Shown piece by piece: positions 1 to 6,338 of a stretch of 6,564 nt of DNA; position 1 is the stretch's first letter, and each line of letters opens with the position of its first letter. The notes under the pieces were generated by a model that was not told the DNA's origin, made no database searches, and worked only from the letters and a program-made list of their open reading frames with translations. This stretch comes from Desulfohalobiaceae bacterium. Its GTDB lineage: Bacteria > Desulfobacterota > Desulfovibrionia > Desulfovibrionales > Desulfothermaceae. A program made the position numbers and the translations under genes. The stretch lies in NCBI GenBank assembly GCA_021737525.1, contig JAIPDU010000092.1, positions 1 through 6,564 of the forward strand, in the 5' to 3' direction.

Positions 1-1640
1 GTGCCCACGCCCTTGGCGAAGCGGTCCTGATGCAGAAACTTTGTTCCGGGATGATCCTGTGCGGGACAGGGCCATTGCAGGCTCTCGGCGCAGTCCAGCC
101 GCTGGTGGCTCATTCCCGCGTAGGAGGGCGTCAGGGAGGTGATCTCCCGGAAGATCGCCTCAGGGGAGTCGTAGCGGAATGCGGTGCTTCCCAGCTCCTC
201 GGCGAGCAGGGAAAAGATCCGCCAGTTGGGCTTGGCGTCGCCCACCGGCTCGATGGCCTTGCGCACCCGCTGCACCCGGCGCTCGGTGTTGGTGAAAGTC
301 CCCTCCGTCTCCGCGAAGCTCGCCCCGGGCAGGACCACATTCGCCACCTCGCCCACCTCGGTCAGGAAGATGTCCTGGACCACCAGGAAGTCCAGTTTCC
401 CCAGGGCCTTTCGCACGTGATTCACATTGGGGTCGGCGAGCAGCGGGTTCTCCCCGAAAATATACATCCCCCGTACCCGGCCCTCATCCGCTGCATCGAA
501 CATCTCCAGCTCCGTGAGGCCCGGCTCGGGCGGAACCACGGCCCCCCAGGCCTTTTCGAACTTCTCCCGGGAGCTGTCGTCGGTCACCGCTTGGTATGCG
601 GAGAACACATTGGGCAGCGCCCCCATGTCGCAGGCGCCCTGGACGTTGTTCTGGCCCCGCAGCGGATTGACCCCGGTGCCCCTGCAGCCGACGTGCCCGG
701 TGAGCATGGCCAGGTTGGCCAGGGATAGCACGCCGTTGGTGCCGCAGGTGTGCTCCGTGATGCCCAGGGTATAGCATATGGTCGACTTGCCCGCGCGGGC
801 GTAGAGCTCCGCCGCGGCGCGGATCTCCTCGGGCCGTATGCCGCTGAGCTCCTCCACGCGTTCCAGGGGGTATTCGGAAACCTTCTCCTTCAGGGCCTGG
901 AGCCCTTCCGTCCGCTTCCGGATGAACTCCGGATCGTGCCACCCCTCTTCGAGAATGACCCGCATCATGCCGTTCAAGAGCGCAATATCGCCGCCGAGAT
1001 AGGGCCGCAAATGGAGGTCGGCATGTTCGGCGACCTGTGTCTTTCTCGGGTCCACGACGATGAGCCTGGCCCCTTTCTGCTTTGCGCTCAATATCCTGCC
1101 CCCGATGATGGGGTGGGCTTCCGTGGGATTGGATCCGATGACCAGGATGCAGTCCGTCTCCTCCAGCTCACTGATGGAGTTGGTCATCGCGCCGCTGCCG
1201 AATGCCCGAGCCAGACCGGCTACGGTGGGGGCGTGTCAGACCCGGGCGCAGTGATCGATGTTGTTGGTCCCGAAGAGGCTGCGCACTAGCTTCGTGTAGA
1301 CGAAGTTTTCCTCGTTCGTGGCCCTGGCGCAGCTGAGAAAGGAGAGGGCGTCGGATCCGTGGGTGTCCCTGATGCGGCCGAGGTTTTCCGCAGTGTAGGA
1401 GATGGCTTCCTCCCAGGAGGCCTTCCGGAGCCTGCCGTTTTTGCGGATCATGGGGCTTGTGAGGCGCTTGTCGCTCTGCACGAAGGCGTGCGCGTTCCAG
1501 CCCTTGATGCACAGGGATCCTTGACTGACGGGATGGGTGGTCAGAGGCAATGTGTCGCACAGCTCGCCGTCTTGCTCCGCAAGCAGCATTCCGCAGCCAA
1601 CGCCGCAGTAGGGACAGGTGGTTGCCGTATGGTTGAGCAT
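1..1640 (-). CDS. fdhF: Selenocysteine-containing formate dehydrogenase catalytic subunit, 3' end beyond the left edge
   Basis: This enzyme oxidises formate to CO2 (or does the reverse) at a Mo/W-bis-pterin centre. The sequence shows an N-terminal [4Fe-4S] site with Cys9, Cys12, Cys16 and Cys44, and Lys46 beside it as in the family electron relay. Next comes the active-site motif DHCARV-U-HAPTVAGL, where U is UGA codon 135, followed by His136. Further on are SNPTEAHPIIGGR and the RGQNNVQG block near residue 328, whose Arg matches the catalytic Arg333 of E. coli FDH-H; Sec140/His141 there correspond to 135/136 here. I read the frame as open from codon 136 to the window edge (about 546 codons, against roughly 715 for the E. 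coli enzyme), so only the C-terminal pterin-binding domain is missing. The start at 1640 has a good AGGGGGA ribosome site 7 nt upstream. No Tat signal is visible, so it is probably cytoplasmic. Electron-transfer partners are not in view. fdhA is an equally fair name. Confidence 0.95.
1205..1238 (-). promoter_or_regulatory. Selenocysteine UGA codon with bacterial SECIS hairpin
   Basis: The UGA is the complement of 1236-1238. Exactly 18 nt after it in the mRNA comes the loop GGUCU (complement of 1213-1217), closed by a perfect 4-bp stem AGCC/GGCU (1218-1221 with 1209-1212). A second CC/GG pairing lies below a 2x2 internal loop (1223-1224 with 1205-1206). From memory of E. coli fdhF, the same GGUCU loop sits at the same 18-nt distance and is the SelB-binding element. 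The codons on both sides encode the conserved formate dehydrogenase active site, so the UGA is recoded and is not a stop. selA, selB and selC must be elsewhere in the genome. Confidence 0.93.
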
Positions 1641-1647
1641 GGATGTT

Positions 1648-1654
1648 TCCCCCT
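1648..1654 (-). promoter_or_regulatory. Ribosome binding site of fdhF
   Basis: AGGGGGA is read on the minus strand, 7 nt before ATG 1640. It decides the start: upstream in-frame ATGs at 1685 and 1715 have no comparable site, and the family N-terminus begins only just before the CPYCGVGC motif. Confidence 0.75.
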
Positions 1655-1691
1655 TTGGGAGCCGTTGTGATGTTGCTGGAGCCATCAAATG

Positions 1692-1713
1692 GAACCTGCC
1701 TTCGAGAAGGTTC
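1692..1713 (-). other. Leader hairpin upstream of fdhF
   Basis: GAACCT and AGGTTC form a 6-bp stem around a 10-nt loop, 52 to 73 nt before the fdhF start codon. An alternative 4-bp CCTT/AAGG hairpin is nested in the same bases. It has no T-tract, so it is not a terminator. It lies in the predicted 5' untranslated region and has no known match; it may be incidental. Confidence 0.35.
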
Positions 1714-1771
1714 ACCCGCCCTTGTTAGCCATTTTTCAGGCTTGGTTGTGTCCGGTTCCGACCGGGAATGA

Positions 1772-1801
1772 ATGATGCAAGAAGAAAGAATGATATGTCA
1801 A
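1772..1801 (-). promoter_or_regulatory. Candidate promoter of fdhF
   Basis: On the minus strand a perfect TTGACA -35 box (complement of 1796-1801) is followed after 18 nt by CATCAT (complement of 1772-1777), a 4/6 match to TATAAT. The leader would be about 125 nt. The -35 box is one arm of the palindrome at 1788-1817, so a protein bound there would block RNA polymerase. The TTGACA match is partly a consequence of the palindrome and is not independent evidence. Confidence 0.45.
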
Positions 1802-1817
1802 TTTTGACATATCATTC
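1788..1817. promoter_or_regulatory. Operator-like 30-bp palindrome upstream of fdhF (site A)
   Basis: Two 15-nt arms (1788-1802 and 1803-1817) match in 14 of 15 positions. Only the central T/T pair breaks the symmetry. The core is ATGTCAATTTTGACAT. With its right flank AT it agrees with the second palindrome (4357-4374) in 17 of 18 bases. It is AT-rich, has no loop and sits on a candidate -35 box. These properties suit the binding site of a dimeric repressor better than an RNA hairpin or terminator. The likely binder is the ModE-like protein encoded at 4373, by inference from position. Confidence 0.75.
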
Positions 1818-1935
1818 AGCGCAATCCACGGTCCACACCCATGGTAATCAACGAGACCGTGTCGTCATTTCTTCACATGGCTGCTTGGTGCGATGTTTCC
1901 GGGGAGCGGCAGGGAATGATATCCGTGGAATCGCG

Positions 1936-1980
1936 CTCTTCGTGCCAGCGAAGAGAAACCGCGAAAAGTTTCCTTTTCGC
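1936..1980 (-). terminator. Two tandem hairpins after the molybdopterin oxidoreductase gene
   Basis: Read on the minus strand, a perfect 8-bp stem GCGAAAAG/CTTTTCGC closes a GAAA (GNRA) tetraloop (1961-1980) and begins 7 nt after the UGA stop. It is followed within 5 nt by a second perfect 7-bp stem CTCTTCG/CGAAGAG with a 6-nt loop (1936-1955). Neither is followed by a clean U-tract, so intrinsic termination is uncertain. They could instead protect the 3' end of the transcript or attenuate readthrough into fdhF. Confidence 0.5.
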
Positions 1981-1987
1981 TCTTGGC

Positions 1988-4069
1988 TCAGGCGATCTTG
2001 CTCACCTCCACGTAGTGTTCCTGCAGGGCCAGGCCTCCGCCGGCGGGATCCCACTTGCGCAGCCCGCCGGGCATGAATTTGTTGTCCGCCGCGCCCTTGC
2101 CGTAGGCCCTGGTCTCCACGGGAAGGGTGTGGCCGAAGCCGTGGAGCATGAACACGGCCTCCGGATGAATCATGTCCGTGGGCTTGGCCCGGATCCGCTC
2201 CGAGTGGCCGTTGCTCCTGATCTGGACTGTCTCGTTGTCCCCGATGCCCAGTCGCTTGGCCTCCCGGGAGTTGATCCATAGAACGTTCTCCGGCATGCGC
2301 TCGTGGAGATAGGTGTTGTTCACCGTGTGCCCCTGAGTGTGCAGGGCGCATCTGCCGAAGGTGAGCCGGAACCGGTTCGACTGCGCTTTTGCGGGGGACT
2401 CGTAGGGCTTGAGCGAGGAAAAGCCCTGTTCCTCCAGCTTCCCGGACAGGATCTCTATGGAGCCGCTCGGGGTCTTGAACCGGAGCTCGTCCTTGTACAC
2501 CTCCCGGGAGGCCAGGGGGACGATCCCGGTCTCCTGGAAATCCTCCACGCTCACCCCGGTGCCCTCGAGTTGATACTCCCAGATGTCCCGGATGGAGTCG
2601 TACGCGAGCTCCGGCAGATTCAGCCGCTTGGCGAGCCCGGAGATGATCTCCCAGTCCGCGCGGGTGTCAAATAGGGGCTCAACCGCTCGCTGCCGCAGGA
2701 AGAAGAAGGGCTGCAGCACGCTCTTGGTGGCGATGATGCTCTCCCGCTCCAGATAGGGGGACAGGGGCAGCACCACGTCGGAGAACCAGGCCGTGTCCGA
2801 CCAGGAAAAAGTGACCGAGACGAGCAGCTCCAGGTTGGAGAAGATCTCCTTGAGCCGCTCCGGCTCGGGATAGGCCATGAGCGGATCGTGCCGGTAGGCG
2901 ATGTACGCGGTGACGGGGTAGGGCTCCCCGCTTTCCATGGCCTCGTACATGAGGTGGGCCATGCCGGGGCCCTCCTCGAAATGGGGATACCGCCAACCCA
3001 CTCCGTCGGCCCGCTTCGCCTGGGGCTTTTGGTAGAGATCCATGAACTTGTTCAGGCCCTTTTGCCCCACATCCCCGGGGGAGTTGGCCAGGGGCAGGCC
3101 GCCGCGGGCCCCGTAGGCCCCCAGCAGGGCGTTGATGATGTATATGCTGCGGCAGATGGAGAAGGAGTTGTCGTAGCGCGCGGTCATCCATCCGGGGTGC
3201 CAGATGACGGAGGGCGCGGCCGCGGCGAGCTCGGAGACGAAGGACCTGATGTCCCTGGCGGGGACCCCGGTCTCCTCCGCGGCCCACTCTGCGGAGTAGC
3301 CCTCCACGAAGGTCATCAGCTTGTCCAGGTCCCGGATGTGCCTCTTTGCGAACTCGCGGTCGTATTGCCCGGTCCGGAGCAGCTCGTGGATGACTGCCAG
3401 ATTGAAGGCGTAGTCGGTCTTGGGCCGGACCATGAAGAAGCGGTCCGCCTTGGTCGCGGACACGTTGGCCCGGATGTCGATGACCGTGAGCCTGCAGCCC
3501 TTGTTCATGGCCGTGTTCAGGGCGCTGACCTCCTGCACGTCGATGGACTCGAAGAGGTTCCGTCCCTGCAGGACCACGTGCCCGGCCTTCTCCAGGTCGT
3601 AGACCACGTCCTTGCGGCCCAGTCCGGTCAGGGACTTGTGGGCGTGCTGCACGTTGCGGGCGCAGGAGGAGTCGTGGTTGCAGTAGTTCGGGGTGCCCAA
3701 ACCGCGCAGGAAGGCCCGGTGAAAATCCCGGAATGGGCCGCCCCGGTCGGAGAAGCCCAGCGTCTCCGGGCCGTGCCTGTCCATGAGCCCGGAAAGCCGC
3801 TCCGCGACGTAGTCCAGGGCCTCGTCCCAGCTCGCCTGACGCCATTTTCCCTCGCCGCGTTCGCCCTGTCGGATCAGGGGGGTCTGCGGCCGTTCCCGGT
3901 CCTCGACCAGGGCCTTGCCAGCCACGCCCCTGGGGCAGATGCGGCCGTTCAGGTGCCGGAAGTGAGGGTTTCCCTCCAGGGAGCGGATCCCGCGGGAGTC
4001 CACCTCGACGCGGATGGGGCAGCGCACGGTGCACATGCCGCAGATGCTGTAGACGGATTGCTGGCTCAT
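1988..4069 (-). CDS. Cytoplasmic molybdopterin oxidoreductase, thiosulfate/polysulfide-reductase-like (DMSO reductase superfamily)
   Basis: This is a 693-residue catalytic subunit with the complete domain order of the family. The [4Fe-4S] domain carries Cys10, Cys13, Cys17 and Cys45 (CGMCTVRC ... CPRG). The catalytic core contains GTPNYCNHDSSCARN; Cys136 there is the probable Mo/W ligand by analogy with the Cys of PhsA/PsrA proteins. The pterin dinucleotide-binding domain covers about 567-693. No selenocysteine is needed. Start 4069 is chosen for the GAGGAAGG ribosome site 4 nt upstream and because homologues begin near the first Cys. PhsA/PsrA enzymes normally carry a Tat signal; none is visible here, even in the upstream in-frame extension, so it should act in the cytoplasm. 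No iron-sulfur or membrane subunit gene adjoins it in this window. Its substrate cannot be told from sequence; a sulfur compound, formate-linked chemistry or another oxyanion are all possible. Confidence 0.92.
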   Translation of the reverse strand: MSQQSVYSICGMCTVRCPIRVEVDSRGIRSLEGNPHFRHLNGRICPRGVAGKALVEDRERPQTPLIRQGERGEGKWRQASWDEALDYVAERLSGLMDRHGPETLGFSDRGGPFRDFHRAFLRGLGTPNYCNHDSSCARNVQHAHKSLTGLGRKDVVYDLEKAGHVVLQGRNLFESIDVQEVSALNTAMNKGCRLTVIDIRANVSATKADRFFMVRPKTDYAFNLAVIHELLRTGQYDREFAKRHIRDLDKLMTFVEGYSAEWAAEETGVPARDIRSFVSELAAAAPSVIWHPGWMTARYDNSFSICRSIYIINALLGAYGARGGLPLANSPGDVGQKGLNKFMDLYQKPQAKRADGVGWRYPHFEEGPGMAHLMYEAMESGEPYPVTAYIAYRHDPLMAYPEPERLKEIFSNLELLVSVTFSWSDTAWFSDVVLPLSPYLERESIIATKSVLQPFFFLRQRAVEPLFDTRADWEIISGLAKRLNLPELAYDSIRDIWEYQLEGTGVSVEDFQETGIVPLASREVYKDELRFKTPSGSIEILSGKLEEQGFSSLKPYESPAKAQSNRFRLTFGRCALHTQGHTVNNTYLHERMPENVLWINSREAKRLGIGDNETVQIRSNGHSERIRAKPTDMIHPEAVFMLHGFGHTLPVETRAYGKGAADNKFMPGGLRKWDPAGGGLALQEHYVEVSKIA

Positions 4070-4073
4070 AGGG

Positions 4074-4081
4074 CCTTCCTC
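4074..4081 (-). promoter_or_regulatory. Ribosome binding site of the molybdopterin oxidoreductase
   Basis: GAGGAAGG on the minus strand ends 4 nt before ATG 4069. It fixes the start there and not at the upstream in-frame ATG 4216, which has no Shine-Dalgarno sequence. Confidence 0.75.
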
Positions 4082-4326
4082 GTGACGGTTCGTGGTGCTT
4101 TGTTCCCAGCGGAGCCATCGTGCCGCCAAACCCGGAGGTCCGCCTCCTTCATCCGGGATGTCTTCCGGGCGCTCCTCCCGATTCGGCATGGACCGCCTTG
4201 ACACCCAGGGGAACATGGGCAGAATGTACTCTGCGCTTCAGGGGATGACCGAGAGGTCCGGCGGCCGGAGGCTCCGAACGCAGGCCGAGAGCATATTTGC
4301 TCGGGGGCGGTGCGTTTCCGGATATT

Positions 4327-4356
4327 TTGGATAGAATCTACCCTCACCTCTATACA
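4327..4356 (+). promoter_or_regulatory. Candidate promoter of the ModE-like gene
   Basis: A weak TTGGAT (4327-4332) is followed after 18 nt by TATACA (4351-4356). Transcription would start inside palindrome B, leaving only about 10 nt before ATG 4373 and no Shine-Dalgarno site. This promoter is face to face with, and overlaps, the one driving the oxidoreductase. Confidence 0.35.
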
Positions 4357-4363
4357 ATGTCAA
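4335..4363 (-). promoter_or_regulatory. Candidate promoter of the molybdopterin oxidoreductase
   Basis: TTGACA (complement of 4358-4363) is followed after 17 nt by TAGATT (complement of 4335-4340), a 4/6 match to TATAAT. As at fdhF, the -35 box is an arm of the palindrome. Transcription would start near 4328, giving a leader of roughly 260 nt. The -35 match partly follows from the palindrome itself. Confidence 0.45.
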
Positions 4364-4372
4364 ATTTGACAT
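4357..4372. promoter_or_regulatory. Operator-like 16-bp perfect palindrome (site B)
   Basis: ATGTCAAATTTGACAT is perfectly symmetrical. It ends at the base before the ATG of the ModE-like gene, and its left arm supplies the -35 box of the divergent oxidoreductase promoter. It is nearly identical to the core of the palindrome at 1788-1817. A protein bound here could shut both directions at once. Binding by the adjacent ModE-like protein, giving autoregulation, is an inference. A Crp/Fnr-type regulator is an alternative because the half-sites TGTCA/TGACA have that general form. Confidence 0.78.
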
Positions 4373-4765
4373 ATGAAACATCCTGACAAACCCCAAGGTA
4401 GGTATTCTGTCCGATCCAAGGTCTGGATCGAGGACGCGGAGGGAAATGTCGTGCTGGGACCCGGCAGGTACCGCATCCTGGAGGCCGTCCGGCGGCTGGG
4501 CTCCCTGCAGGCCGCGGCCAAGGAGCTGCGCATGAGCTACAAGGCCCTGTGGGCCAGGATTTCGGCCACCGAGGCCCGGCTCGGGCGGGCCCTTCTGGAC
4601 AAGGACCGTTCCGGATCCAGGTTGACTTCGACAGCGGAGGAGCTTTTGCAGCGTTACGTCCGGCTGGATCAGAATGTCGCCGAGGAGTGCGACGAGCTCT
4701 TCGACGCCTTGATGCGCGAGGCCCTGGAGGAGGGAGGACGCGACGGGGGGAAAGAAGGAGGCTGA
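4373..4765 (+). CDS. Single-domain ModE-type winged helix DNA-binding regulator
   Basis: This 130-residue protein matches the N-terminal DNA-binding half of ModE. The helix-turn-helix lies at about residues 43-65 (GSLQAAAKELRMSYKALWAR, comparable with GSISQGAKDAGISYKSAW of E. coli ModE). A wing follows at about 72-88, and a probable dimerisation helix at about 89-120. ModE proper is about 260 residues with two Mop-type molybdate-binding domains; none is present, and the protein ends in a Gly-rich tail at a clean UGA. It therefore may not sense molybdate directly. ATG 4373 is the only reasonable start: no later ATG, GTG or TTG precedes the conserved region, yet there is no ribosome site because palindrome B abuts the codon. 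It diverges from the molybdopterin oxidoreductase gene and is likely its local regulator. The gene symbol is withheld because the family name modE implies molybdate sensing. Confidence 0.87.
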   Translation: MKHPDKPQGRYSVRSKVWIEDAEGNVVLGPGRYRILEAVRRLGSLQAAAKELRMSYKALWARISATEARLGRALLDKDRSGSRLTSTAEELLQRYVRLDQNVAEECDELFDALMREALEEGGRDGGKEGG

Positions 4766-4787
4766 CCTCGCCGCGGACGACCCGTCA

Positions 4788-4816
4788 ATAAAAGCGCCGC
4801 TTCGTATCCGGGCGCT
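4788..4816 (-). terminator. Probable intrinsic terminator of the amidase gene
   Basis: On the minus strand, AGCGCC (complement of 4811-4816) pairs with GGCGCT (complement of 4793-4798) around a 12-nt loop, followed by TTTATT. The hairpin starts about 10 nt after the amidase UGA. In the plus direction no T-tract follows, so it should work mainly for the amidase and not for the convergent regulator. Confidence 0.55.
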
Positions 4817-4826
4817 CGCTACCGCC

Positions 4827-6338
4827 TCAGCCCCCCGCGTCGTGCCGGACAAGCGGCGGAAGATCGCGGAACCAGGGCCGGACCCGCTCCAGCTGTCCGG
4901 CAAGGCGGAACAGGGTGGTTTCCCCGCCCAGGGCGGAGATGCACTGGACCCCGCAGGGCAGGCCGTCCTTGCTTTTGTGCAGGGGAAGGGACATGGCCGG
5001 CTGGCCGGTGAGGTTGGCCACCTGGGTGAAGGGCATGCGGGCCAGGGAGACCAGGGCGGTGCGCTCCACCGCGCCGCTCCAGGACAGCAGCCTGGACAGG
5101 CCCAGGGATTGGATCGCGTCCAACCCCAGCCTTTCCCGGCGGGAAGGCCCGGTTTCCCCGATTCGGGGCACGGGGCCGGCGAGCACCGGGGTGAGCAGCA
5201 GGTCGTATTCCAGATGGAAGCGCCCCATGGCCCGCGAAATCTCGTTCCAGCGCTGCAGGGAGAGGCAGTAGTCCCTGGCGGTCATGATCCGGCCCTGCGA
5301 GGCGACCGCCCGGGTCGTGGCCTCCACCTCCCGGCGACTGACGCGCCTGCCGCGCAATCTGCCCATGAGCTCCAGGGCCGCGGCGGTCTGGGCGAAATAC
5401 ATCCGGATGTAGCACTCAGCCATCAGTTCCCCGTCGAAGGGGAGCGGCACCTCCTCCACCCGGTGCCCCAGCTCCTCGAGGAGGCTCGCCGTGCGGGAGA
5501 CCGCTTCCCGGTTGTCCCGGTCCACGCCGGCTCCGAGGGGAGACTGCGCGGAGAAGCCGATGCGTAAGGGGGGCGGGTCTTCGCGGCTGGCCCGGAGGAA
5601 GGAGGTCTCCGGCTCGCTGATGAGATAGGGAGGTCCGGGGTCCGGGCCGTGCGTGGCGTCAAGCAGGGCGGCGCTGTCCCGGACGGAGAGGGACAGGACG
5701 TGGTCCGTGACCGCTCCTTCCCAGACCGCTCCGAAGTCCGGGCCCGTGGGCGTGCGCCCCCTGGAGGGCTTGAGCCCGAAGAGGCCGCAGCAGGAGGCGG
5801 GGATGCGGATGGAACCGCCCCCGTCCCCGGCTGAGGCCGCGGGCACGATCCGCGCGGCGACCGCGGCTGCCGAGCCCCCGCTGGATCCGCCGGGGGAGCG
5901 CTCCAGGTCCCAGGGGTTGCGAGTCGGGCCGAAGAGCTCCGGCTCTGTGACACCCATGAGCCCCAGCTCGGGGGTGTTCGTCTTGCCCAGGGGAAGCAGC
6001 CCGGCAGCCTTCCATCTGCGGACCATCTCGCTGTCCCTGGGGGGGACGAAATCCCGCATGGCCCGCGAGCCCGAGCTCATGGGCACGCCGGCAAGGGCGT
6101 GCTGCAGGTCCTTGAGCAGGAAGGGAACTCCGGAGAAGGGGGCGTCCCGGGTCGACTCGTCCCGGGATTCCGTGGTCCGCTCGTACATGGGCCGGATGAT
6201 GGCGTTCAGCTCAGGATTAAAGGCCCTGGCCCGACGGACTGCCTCCGCGCGGACCTCCTCAGCCGCGATCTCGCCGCCGCGGATCAGGCCGGCCAGACCC
6301 ACGGCGTCGTACATGGGGTATTCGGGAAATCGGCTCAT
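4827..6338 (-). CDS. Amidase-signature family hydrolase
   Basis: This 503-residue enzyme hydrolyses a C-N amide bond with a Ser-cisSer-Lys triad. All three residues are visible: Lys76 in VPFLLKDL, cis-Ser152 in SPGGSSGGSAAA, and nucleophile Ser176 in GDGGGSIRIPAS. The spacings agree with those of family members such as FAAH. The N-terminus (DAVGLAGLIRGGEI) and C-terminus (PFTQVANLTGQPAMSLPLH, RPWFRDLPPL) resemble proteins annotated as 6-aminohexanoate-cyclic-dimer hydrolase-like amidases, but substrate names in this family are unreliable. It is not a GatA in context: no gatB or gatC adjoins it. No signal peptide is visible, so it is probably cytoplasmic. Start 6338 gives the expected N-terminus but has only a weak ribosome site; ATG 6314 is a less likely alternative. 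It converges on the ModE-like gene with 61 bp between stops, and nothing ties it to the molybdopterin genes. Confidence 0.92.
   Translation of the reverse strand: MSRFPEYPMYDAVGLAGLIRGGEIAAEEVRAEAVRRARAFNPELNAIIRPMYERTTESRDESTRDAPFSGVPFLLKDLQHALAGVPMSSGSRAMRDFVPPRDSEMVRRWKAAGLLPLGKTNTPELGLMGVTEPELFGPTRNPWDLERSPGGSSGGSAAAVAARIVPAASAGDGGGSIRIPASCCGLFGLKPSRGRTPTGPDFGAVWEGAVTDHVLSLSVRDSAALLDATHGPDPGPPYLISEPETSFLRASREDPPPLRIGFSAQSPLGAGVDRDNREAVSRTASLLEELGHRVEEVPLPFDGELMAECYIRMYFAQTAAALELMGRLRGRRVSRREVEATTRAVASQGRIMTARDYCLSLQRWNEISRAMGRFHLEYDLLLTPVLAGPVPRIGETGPSRRERLGLDAIQSLGLSRLLSWSGAVERTALVSLARMPFTQVANLTGQPAMSLPLHKSKDGLPCGVQCISALGGETTLFRLAGQLERVRPWFRDLPPLVRHDAGG

Larger units (their letters stand above)
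1641..1987. other. Intergenic control region between the two oxidoreductase genes
   Basis: This 347-bp stretch has no credible gene. From the fdhF side it holds the ribosome site, a leader hairpin, a candidate promoter and palindrome A; next to the upstream gene it holds the tandem hairpins. About 120 bp (1818-1935) between palindrome and hairpins show nothing I recognise. A dedicated promoter and operator here argue that fdhF is not merely read through from the gene before it. Confidence 0.6.
4070..4372. other. Divergent control region and long structured leader
   Basis: This 303-bp stretch lies between the oxidoreductase gene and the divergent ModE-like gene. Its right end (4327-4372) holds overlapping promoters and palindrome B. 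The remaining ~260 bp would be the transcribed 5' leader of the oxidoreductase. It is GC-rich and contains small perfect hairpins, among them GAGCA/TGCTC with a 4-nt loop (4289-4302) and TCCGG/CCGGA with a 3-nt loop (4257-4269). No open frame in it resembles a known protein. A molybdenum-cofactor riboswitch would fit the context, but I cannot match its consensus by eye. Confidence 0.45.

Noticed and set aside
1236..1715. A stand-alone short minus-strand gene (or pseudogene) ending at 1236
   Set aside because: It is the N-terminal part of formate dehydrogenase up to the selenocysteine codon; homology continues without a break beyond the UGA.
1988..1990. Selenocysteine readthrough of the oxidoreductase UGA, since the frame stays open afterwards and a hairpin follows
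   Set aside because: The protein already has a complete C-terminus, the hairpin loop is GAAA rather than a GGUCU-like SelB site, and the downstream residues resemble nothing.
1768..2076. Small plus-strand gene across the intergenic region
   Set aside because: It overlaps the palindrome and the end of the oxidoreductase gene, has no ribosome site and no recognisable protein features.
2664..2671. TGTCAAAT, a third copy of the operator half-site
   Set aside because: It is a lone half-site inside coding sequence with no symmetric partner, expected by chance.
2679..4118. Long minus-strand open frame of 479 codons in another frame
   Set aside because: It is a GC-rich alternate frame of the oxidoreductase gene with Arg/Pro/Gly-rich composition and no motif.
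2888..4201. Long plus-strand open frame of 437 codons
   Set aside because: It is the antisense shadow of the oxidoreductase gene, common in GC-rich DNA; the translation has no recognisable domain.
4070..4216. A 49-residue N-terminal extension of the molybdopterin oxidoreductase
   Set aside because: It has no ribosome site, is not a Tat or Sec signal, and lies before the strong GAGGAAGG site and the family N-terminus.
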